Of a stretch of 64,000 nucleotides of DNA, positions 57,182 through 64,000 are shown one piece after another (position 1 is the first letter of the stretch; every line of letters begins with the position of its first letter). The position numbers and the translations under genes are program-made. Origin of the DNA: Bretschneidera sinensis (Eukaryota > Streptophyta > Magnoliopsida > Brassicales > Akaniaceae); NCBI GenBank assembly GCA_023935145.1, contig CM043699.1:67057638-67121637 (forward strand), in the 5' to 3' direction. The notes below the pieces were generated by a model that was not told the DNA's origin, searched no databases, and saw nothing but the letters and a program-made list of their open reading frames with translations.

Positions 57182-57937
57182 TTATTGTTCTGTTTTGGTA
57201 ATCGAAGCCTTTCCATTCTTGGTATGGCTTCCTCGTCTATCCCTTGTCATTTTCTTGCAGTCTTTCTTGACATGACCCTTCTTATGGCAGTAGTAGCAAC
57301 TTTTCCCGCCAAATCTTAGTTTGGAATGCATTCTCCCATAGCTTTCTCCTCTACCTCTATCCCTGTAGTAGCCATGCATACTGCTGTGCACTCTCCCATG
57401 GCTCTCTCCTCTACCTCTATCCCGGTAGTAGCCATGCATGTTGCTGTGCACTCTCCCATAGCTCTCTCTTTTACCTCTGTCCCGATAATAGCTATGGTTG
57501 CTGCCATACCGAGTTGCTGGCCTTCTTTTAAAGAAAAACTCTTTACCACTTGATGCACTCCTTATCTTGGCATCAAGATTATCTTGCAACTCTTTTTTAG
57601 GATCAAATTTAAAAGCAAAGATTCGTTTACGAAGATACCTTTTATCCGGGAGAGTCTTGGCAAGAAACATCTCATCTAGTTTCTTCCATATGACAGCTGG
57701 ATCATCCGAGTCTCCGCACTCCCTTGTGACATTATCTGACATGTGCAAGAAAATGGTGTTGTATACCATCTTCTTCATCTCATTCCGCTGGTCCTCCGTG
57801 ACACTTGCTGGAAAAGCATCATCTTCTCCAATTGCCAAGTCCACTTTCTATTGCACAAAAACATCCTTGATCTTCCGCTTCCACAGGGAAAAATCTCCAT
57901 TCCCATCAAACTTCTCAATACTGAAATTTGAACCCAT
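57182..57937 (-). pseudogene. Copia gag (F)
   Basis: The minus-strand ATG near 57937 begins MGSNFSIEKFDGNGDFSLWK, the usual copia gag start, then a TAG after KDVFVQ and an open frame from 57844 to 57182. The gag core includes DDPAVIWKKLDEMFLAKTLP. A basic tail has three repeats of a ~20-residue HGYYRDRGRGESYGRVHS-type unit (57330-57480). A CCHC zinc knuckle CYYCHKKGHVKKDC (about 57260-57305) follows. About 80 residues of the usual gag between FDPKKELQDNLDAKI and the tail seem missing. Confidence 0.85.
57325..57490 (-). repeat. Three tandem ~60-bp repeats in F gag
   Basis: In plus reading, GCACTCTCCCATGGCTCTCT followed by CCTCTACCTCTATCCCGGTAGTAGCCATG recurs three times with a period of about 60 bp. 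They encode the YYRDRGRGESYGRVHS units, and F2 gag lacks the expansion. Confidence 0.85.
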
Positions 57938-58237
57938 CTTTGCGGACAAGATCCTAGATTTATGTAATACCCACAAACGCTTTCTTCAACCTCAAAAACA
58001 CAAATCGAAGATGGATCTTAACACTGTTCTTGAATCTACCTCAAGAACACGATCAGATCTTGATCTTTACACTGTTCTTGAATCACCCTCAAGAACACGA
58101 TCAAATATTGATTTTTAACTCTATCTATGATTCACCTCAAAAACATGATCATAAATAGATCTTAACTCCATTCTTGAATCATCTAAGAAGTTGATCTTTA
58201 ATTCTTGGAGTCTTGGCTCCGTCACCTTCTTGTTCTT

Positions 58238-58291
58238 GCTCTGATACCCAGCTGTGCAGCTCTGATACTACTACCCAAAGCTCTAATACCA
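58238..58291 (-). promoter_or_regulatory. Triplicated primer-binding site of F
   Basis: On the minus strand, right after the 5' LTR end, TGGTATTAGAGC (58280-58291), TAGTATCAGAGC near 58259-58270 and GGGTATCAGAGC near 58238-58249 follow one another with an exact 21-bp period. All resemble the initiator Met-tRNA complement TGGTATCAGAGC with one mismatch each. Confidence 0.85.
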
Positions 58292-58292
58292 C

Positions 58293-59351
58293 TGTTGGAA
58301 ATCACCTTGACAAGATGCCCAGGTGGTGATCTTCCAAACACCCAAGTCTAGAATGACTTGTAGAAAGAAATACAACAATCAAAGACAAGAACAGTAAATC
58401 AAAGAAAGAAAGAAGACAAAAAATTTGTTATTGAGGTTCGGCAATGTGCCTACGTCCCCGTGAGTTCCTCTGAACTCTCTGCACTAAATCAATGGTTCTT
58501 TACAAATATAGCAACCCTCTTCAAGAAGCTCAAGTTCTTGAAGAAACCAAGAAGAGAAGAAAGGAAGAAGATAAGAACTAACAATGCTCTCTATCTAATC
58601 TAGACTTCTCTCTCTTTACAACCAGCCTCACTACAATGAGTCCCTCTTGTGTTTGATCTTTACACTCTCACACAATTCTCTCTTGTATTACAATTGATCT
58701 CAAAGTGTGTCACAAACTTGTGTTGTTCTATATGTTGAAAAATGAGGCTAGGAAACCCCTTTTATAGCCACCCACTTATTGGTCATTCTTGAGATTCAAT
58801 CCTCACCCTTTGATCATGATTACCACTTAATCATGGCCCTCCATCACTCCTAAGTGGTGTTGTGCGTTTTAACCTTGCACCCACGCACCTAAGAGAGGGT
58901 TAAAACAGGTTGTCCATGTGTGCTTTACTTTGCCTAGTGCCTAAGTGCTCAACAGGGCACTGTGCGGTGTTGGGCAGAGTCCCTTTGCACACTCTCTGAG
59001 TGGTACGGTGCTTGTGGGGAATGGTGCGGTGCTGGTGCGCATAAAGCAGCACACCTTTTGGACGGTGTGGTACTAACAGATGGGCGGTGCAGTGCTGGTG
59101 CATTTCTGGAGCCTTCATTCTGTGCGGTGCGCCGCTGGTGAAGGGGTGGTGTGGCACACACTAATGCTACCCCTTCACCCAACTGTGCACACACTCCTTC
59201 AACTTGTGTGCAGAAGTGCGCACACTAGTGCACCTACCCTTACCTTGCTCCAAAGTGATGCACACACATGTATGCAGACCTTTAACTTGCTGAACTTTAA
59301 TCTTCCAACCTTGGTTTAGACTTTAACCATCTTTGAACCATGTTTGGACAT
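58293..59351 (-). repeat. 5' LTR of F, truncated
   Basis: It matches 53472-54527 closely but stops at GGACAT (about 59351), missing the last ~43 bp including CCAACA. TATA (minus) is at 58760-58767 and GGTGCGGTGCTG-type repeats are at 58955-59130. Confidence 0.9.
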
Positions 59352-59793
59352 CTTTACACAACAAGAACAACATCTTGCTGTTCTCCTTTGGCAACGAAGC
59401 CTCTCCATTCTTGGTATGGCTTCCTCCTCTCTCATCCCACAACCTCTTCTTGCAATCTTTCTTGAAATGAACCTCCTTATTGCAGTAGAAGTGCCTTCCT
59501 CCAAACTTCGGTTTGAAATGCAATCTCCCATGGCTCTTCCCTCTACCCTTTGATTTCTCCTGGTAGTTGCCATGGATGCTACTGCCATTCTGAGTTGCTG
59601 GCCTTCCTCTAACAAACAGCCCTTCTCCACTCGATGCTTCCCTCATCTTGGCTTTAAAATCATGAGCCCTTATAGCATTGATCACAATTTCCTTGGTTAG
59701 TGTATCTCTTCCATATTCAATAGCATTAATCAAACTTTCAAAATAACCAGGAAGAGAATTCAATAACATAACAACCAATTGTTCATCCGGGAT
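59323..59793 (-). pseudogene. Copia gag fragment F2
   Basis: The minus-strand frame begins EQLVVMLLNSLPGYFESLI and INAIRAHDFKAKM, a copia gag core end. A basic linker with RPATQNGSSIHGNY follows, then a zinc-knuckle remnant FYCNKEVHFKKDC, where one Cys of CCHC is Phe. The last residues of the open frame (to 59323) read through the junction at about 59351 into the truncated F LTR, so they are not native. At about 59793 it stops at the boundary with G sequence. It is related to, but distinct from, F gag. Confidence 0.8.
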
Positions 59794-61614
59794 TGAGTGT
59801 TCACGTCAAAAGGTGGGAATTTCATTTAGAAGCATTAAAAAAAAATCTGTTAGTTTTGTAGCCTTTTTTACTTGAGTTAATAAGTCCTTAGCGATGTCTT
59901 TACACCTAATGCCCTAAAACCATCTGGTTTTGGAGTCATTGGCCAAACAATCGTTACAAGGGTCAAATAGAAAGCTCGATGGAACTCAACATGGCAAAGA
60001 TAGCATGATAAAAGAAAAAAAAAGAAGAAGCAAGTATTATGCCATTTTGTTCTCTTTGATAAAAAATTCGATAAAGGTTTGGGCACCAAAACACTATACA
60101 CTAAAATTATGTGGAAACCACATGCTATATGTGCTAAGACATCACACATGAATCAAACTTGTGATGCCTTAAGCTAGCCTTAGGTAAGTAACATGAGCTT
60201 TTGAAAATCTTTTTTTCAATACAAAAATGTGTTTTTATTATAAGCTTACTCATGAACGGTTATCATTGTTTTATGCACAACCCAAATTTTTGGCTATCAC
60301 GGAAGTGAACTTATCTTTAAAACTTTGTGCCAACATAGTCTTTAGTTTTGTATTGCTAAGGGACTAGCAATATGTAAGTTTGGGGGTGAGATAAGTGCTT
60401 AAATAGTCATATTTAAGCCCCTTAATTTACACTTGTTAGACTCTTTATTTATACATTTTAGTAGTTTTTACTTCATTTTTATGTTTTATGTGTTTTTCAC
60501 AGGACTTGGACAAAAAGATGATAATTTGGACTTTTAGGAGCAAAAGTCAAGTTCTGCCATCTAGCAAGGTGCACTCGAGCGCACAAGATCACTAGCGCAC
60601 TTGAAGAAGGCTCGAGCGCAATCACTCCGAAGGCGGCAGAGCCAGATATGGAAAGAAGTCTCCAGACTCCAAATAGGAAATTAGGGTTTCAGGACACCAT
60701 AAGGACCCTATAAATAGCCCTGTAAAACACATAAAACATACCTTTTGTTCTAGATTCGAAGTAGCAAGCTTAGGAGAGGAATTGACGACTCATCTCCTGA
60801 GTCTTCTTTGATTTTAGTTTTCTGTTTTTATTTCATTATGTTTAGAATGTTTAGTTTATTTAGCATATGTAACTAAACTCCAATACGGCTTGATTGAAGC
60901 CCTAGTTATGCTTTTCCACATGTTCATTCATTGATTATCTTTGCTTTAGCCTTGTTAGAATATTTAACTTGATTAATGCCTGTTTGCATTTAAATTTCTC
61001 ATATGTATGTGCCTGATCAACGTATGCATGTGGTATGGATAAGTTAGTCGAATCAATTTGGATGACTGAGTCTTGGGTTCGACATTAGTAACAAGGGATA
61101 TCCATACCGGATTCTTGGGTTAATCAATATGGGAAACCGAGAGCGGACCAAGCCCTAGGTCCCGTGTGGTTGCCGATCTCCACAACCCTCATGCTCTCTT
61201 AAGGAACAACTCAGTATACACCCATGCTGAATCGCTTAAGATAGAAAAGAGTTAGAGTATATACCATGCCTAACTCATTGCATAGGGAGATCAATAGCCT
61301 AAGGTGTGGACCAAGCCCTTAGGTTGGCAACCATTAGATATTCATGATAAGGCTAGAGCATTGACACTTTAGTTATTGGAAAAGTATAATTAGGGTGGAT
61401 ATCGTAGTCCTATGTTCTCATTATTGTTATTTACTCACAATCAATTTGCTATTTCTCTTTTTAACTTGAAGAAACTAATTCTAAAACGAAATTCACCAAT
61501 CCCTGTGGAAATAATCTCACACTTGCACACTATGCTACCACAGACCTTGTGCACTTGCAAGTAAAACTAGGAAGATTATTTGCATATTTATTTAGGTAGA
61601 TAATCGCTTCAACA
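59794..61614 (+). mobile_element. B-like gypsy element G, 3' end only
   Basis: 59794-60370 matches the non-coding 3' region of B1/B2 (GTGTTCACGTCAAAAGGTGG at the start). It ends with the polypurine tract AAGTTTGGGGG (60376-60386), then a complete LTR. The left part is lost at the junction with F2. The LTR sequence differs clearly from B, so G is a related but separate family. Confidence 0.8.
60387..61614 (+). repeat. 3' LTR of G
   Basis: The 1228-bp LTR runs from TGAGATAAGTGC to CGCTTCAACA. TATA CTATAAATA is at 60708-60716. CTCGAGCGCA words (60573 and 60610) lie upstream of it, a short version of the B array. The conserved CAATCCCTGTGGAAATAATCTC segment lies near 61497. C3 sequence starts directly after 61614. 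Confidence 0.75.
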
Positions 61615-61639
61615 CCATCCGATATTTTCTGAGGGCATA

Positions 61640-62201
61640 TTGTCTCTTCTAAAGGAATAGAGGTTGATCAATCTAAGATTGAATTAATTTCTAAATTACC
61701 TACCCCTAAGACAATAAAGGATGTGAGATCTTTCCTTAGTCATGCTGGTTTTTATAAGAGGTTTATACAAATTTTTTTTAACATATCTAGACCACTATAT
61801 GCCCTCCTAGTTAAAGACACCCCCTTTGAGTGGACTCAAGCTTGTCAAGAGGCCTTTAAAACGCTGATTAGTAAGCTTACTTCAACACCTATAATGCAGT
61901 CACCTGATTGGACTTTTCCCAATGAAATCATGTGTGATGCTAGTGACAATGCTGTAGGTGCTGTTCTTGGACAACGAAGGTAGGGAAACCTTTTGTCATT
62001 TACTATGCTAGTAAAAATTTAAATAGTGCTCAAATGAACTACTCCACCACTGAAAAATAATTGCTAGTTGTACTATTTACTTTGGATAAATTTTGTACCT
62101 ATTTAATTGGTTCTCTTATCCTTATTTTTACAGATCATGTAGCCCTCAAGTACCTTCTTACAAAGAAGGATGCTAAGGTAAGACAAATACGATGGATCCT
62201 A
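61640..62201 (+). pseudogene. Athila-type RT C-terminus and RNase H (C3)
   Basis: The open piece 61723-61983 covers FLSHAGFYKRFIQ through TSTPIMQSPDWTF and CDASDNAVGAVLGQRR, ending in TAG where A reads EGK. The remaining RNase H (NSAQMNYSTTEK, then a stop) and the TDHVALKYLLTKKDAK segment follow in shifted frames. It breaks off at about 62201 inside the linker, where C1 and A continue to integrase. Confidence 0.85.
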
Positions 62202-62280
62202 CTCACTTAGATACATAATCTATTACCACGATAATTAAATTTCTTAAAGAACGGTAATTAAATTTCTTAAAGAAAATGTG
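62202..62280 (+). other. Inverted and duplicated integrase junction (C3)
   Basis: 62202-62233 is an integrase segment in inverted orientation: its complement matches GATTATGTATCTAAGTGG of C1 at 1314. Direct integrase sequence then starts, with AATTAAATTTCTTAAAGAA written twice (about 62234 and 62253). The zinc-finger part and first catalytic Asp between 980 and 1320 of C1 are absent. Confidence 0.8.
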
Positions 62281-63026
62281 TTATCTCGATTTGGTACACC
62301 CCGCGCTATAATTAGTGATCGAGGTACACATTTTTGCAACCGTTCTTTTGAAGCTTTGATGAGAAAATATGGGGTGTTACATAAATTTTCTACTACCTAC
62401 CATCCTCAGACTAGTGGATAAGTAGAGCTTGCTAATAGGAAAATTAAACAAATTTTAGAAAAAATGGTTACCCAGATCGCAAGGATTGGTCTTTGAGACT
62501 AGTTGATGTGCTTTGGGCTTACTGTACAGCCTTTAAAAGTCCCTTAGGTATGTCACCTTATCGTCTTGTTTTTGGAAAGCCTTGCCACTTACCTATAGAG
62601 CTGGAGCATCGAGCTTATTGGGCCATGAAGTCTTTTAATTTTTACATAGGAGAAGCGGGTAAGCTTAGAAAATATCAGTTGACCGAGTTAGAGGAATTAA
62701 GAAACGATGCTTATGAGAATTTGAGAATCTATAAGGCTAAAATGAAAATATTCCATGGCAAAATTTTTTTGAGGAAAACATTTAAACCTAATGATCGGGT
62801 GTTCTTATACGATTCTAGACTCCATAAGCATCCTGGAAAACTTCGGTCAAGGTGGACCAGTCCTTTCATAGTGAAAAATGTTTTTGAAAATGGAGTGTTG
62901 GAAATAGAGGACACTAGGGATGGTCGGACTTTTAAAGTGAATGGTCAGCATCTTAAAGTCTTAATTGATAGGCAAGATCCGGAAGTGGAAGACATTCCAC
63001 TTATGGATTCGGTCTATTCACCTTAA
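62262..63026 (+). pseudogene. Athila-type integrase, core and C-terminus (C3)
   Basis: The sequence contains [18 protein letters not shown] with the second Asp, then a stop after the SG of SGQVE (GGATAA near 62417). The catalytic Glu follows, there is a one-base loss near 62470, and then an open frame from 62493 to 63026 (ALWAYCTAF-like, then [17 protein letters not shown], then the C-terminal domain to [14 protein letters not shown]). The first catalytic Asp lies in the deleted part. Confidence 0.85.
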
Positions 63027-63614
63027 CTATACCACATAGGTACGTTTTTATTTATTTTTCTTTTGATTTGTTTGTTTTGTTTTTAATTAAAGTTTTAGTC
63101 AATCTTAATTGTTAGTTTTTCTTTTAATTTAATCTAATTTTTAAGGATTACTTTTTATACTATTATTTATTTGGCTAACTTTATTTTATTTTTCTCTTTC
63201 TTTTTGCAAATAAATAAAATTTTCTTGTAGAACAAGCCCAGTTCGCCCAGCCCAGTGCTGCGCCCCAGCATCTGACGCGCTGTAGCCGCCTAGAATGCAT
63301 GCCCATCAGCCCACACTGCAGCACCCCTAAGCCCACGCTGCTGCGCCCACCCGAGCCTGGCCCATTTTTAAACCCTAGAAACTGTCTTTCTTCTTCATTT
63401 CTCCCTCATGAAACCAGTAGCTCACTTCTCTCTCTCTCATCCTCTCTCCAAACCCTCACTTACCCACTCATTTTTCCGCAAAATTTCTTGTTTCTAACAT
63501 CCTCTCTCCACTTGTGGGCATCAAGTAAGACAAATTTCTTCTCTTTATTGTTCCTTTGTGCTATTTGGGTGATTAATTTTGCATTAGTTCCATAAGTTTA
63601 TCTATTTGATTCAC
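63027..63614 (+). other. C3 spacer between integrase and extra ORF
   Basis: It aligns with C1 2144-2800. It has a T-rich tract ending TTTTCTTGTAG (63230), possibly a splice acceptor, and a GC-rich segment at 63240-63360 with GCTGCGCCC-type units. Confidence 0.65.
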
Positions 63615-64000
63615 ATGGCACCTAAGACCAAGAGACCTAGGGGAAAACAACAACAAGAGTATGATGAGACCAAATTTATTAGTTTTGAGGCGAGTGAGAG
63701 ATATATTCGGATGATGCAAACTAGAAAACCCATTCTGGAGAGAGGATTCAACATCACAGAGAGGGGAAACCCATCTCTGTTTAAAATGATTACTGATAGG
63801 GATTGAGGTACATTTACAAGACCCCCATCTCATTCCCTTACAAATATGGTTAGGGAATTTTACGCTAATGCAGACGAGTATAGGAATGGTAAAGTGAAGG
63901 TGAGAGGAAAAACAGTATCTTTTAGCAGCACATCCATAAATAGATTCTATGGGTTACCTGACATAGAAAACAGTGAGTATAGTGCATATGCATCTAATAT
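63615..64000 (+). pseudogene. Extra 3' ORF of Athila-type element (C3), partial
   Basis: The ATG at 63615 starts MAPKTKRPRGKQQQEYDETK, then FEASERYIRMMQTRKPILER. A TGA at 63804 interrupts the frame, which continues with FTRPPSHSLTN, MVREFYANADEYRNGKVKVR and FSSTSINRFYGLPD to the window end. The basic N-terminus and the EFYAN...VRG...FS...IN..YGLP pattern resemble the family annotated as putative plant transposon protein (PF20167), found in or near Athila-type elements. C1 and A show no equivalent frame. Function unknown; it is not similar enough to claim an envelope-like role. Confidence 0.7.

Larger units (their letters stand above)
53472..59351 (-). mobile_element. Ty1/copia element F
   Basis: The minus-strand element has a complete 3' LTR (53472-54570), a polypurine tract, truncated pol, gag, a Met-tRNA primer site and a 5' LTR (58293-59351) that is cut about 43 bp short of its outer end and joined to other copia sequence. 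LTR termini are TGTTGG and CCAACA, a perfect inverted pair. The inside is 3.7 kb because RT has large deletions. No target duplication can be tested, because the right end is lost. Confidence 0.9.
61615..64000 (+). mobile_element. Athila-type element C3, partial
   Basis: The element carries RT end, RNase H, integrase (with an internal rearrangement), the non-coding zone and the start of an extra ORF, in the order and with the sequence of C1 and A. Its left part is cut by G at 61614, and the right side runs off the window. Confidence 0.85.

Noticed and set aside
57498..58118. 206-codon plus-strand frame opposite F gag
   Set aside because: It runs antisense across the gag start and leader. The gag motifs on the minus strand explain the region.

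Overview
The window looks like plant nuclear heterochromatin, from a eudicot judging by the repeat families. It is almost entirely LTR retrotransposons nested in one another. I found no host protein gene, tRNA, rRNA or CRISPR array. Evidence for a plant: Ty3/gypsy elements of the Athila and Tat types with primer sites matching tRNA-Asp, Ty1/copia elements with initiator-Met-tRNA primer sites, a Tat antisense ORF, and AT-rich spacers with microsatellites.

Layout, left to right. 1-140 is the end of a copia LTR (family F). 141-5671 is the 3' part of an Athila-type element (C1) with its 3' LTR; C1 sits in a minus-strand SIRE-like copia element (E, 5672-9797 and just beyond 17003). E's LTR is split at target site CCTAC by a complete element B1 (9798-17002). 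From about 17060 to 42724 lies an old, heavily mutated Tat element (D). D's integrase is split by a solo LTR J (22037-23578, target CAGAT). D's antisense ORF is split by a complete minus-strand Athila-type element A (24539-39858, target GGGCG), and A's integrase is split by element B2 (28394-33975, target AGGTC). D ends with a 48-bp minisatellite, a polypurine tract and a 3' LTR. 42725-53471 is AT-rich, with only LTR remnants and a compound microsatellite. 53472-59351 is copia element F (minus strand) with a truncated 5' LTR, joined to a second copia gag fragment (F2), then the 3' end of a B-like element (G, LTR 60387-61614), then a third Athila copy (C3), which runs off the window and keeps the start of an extra 3' ORF.

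Inferred order of events: D first; then E, J and A into D; C1 and B1 into E; B2 into A; an F-type element probably into C1. No element keeps an intact gag-pol. The best candidates for further study are B1/B2, a non-autonomous family whose reading frame stops at the same point inside reverse transcriptase in two independent insertions; U3 promoter repeats shared between families A and B; a triplicated primer-binding site in F; and repeat arrays upstream of the LTR TATA boxes in most families.
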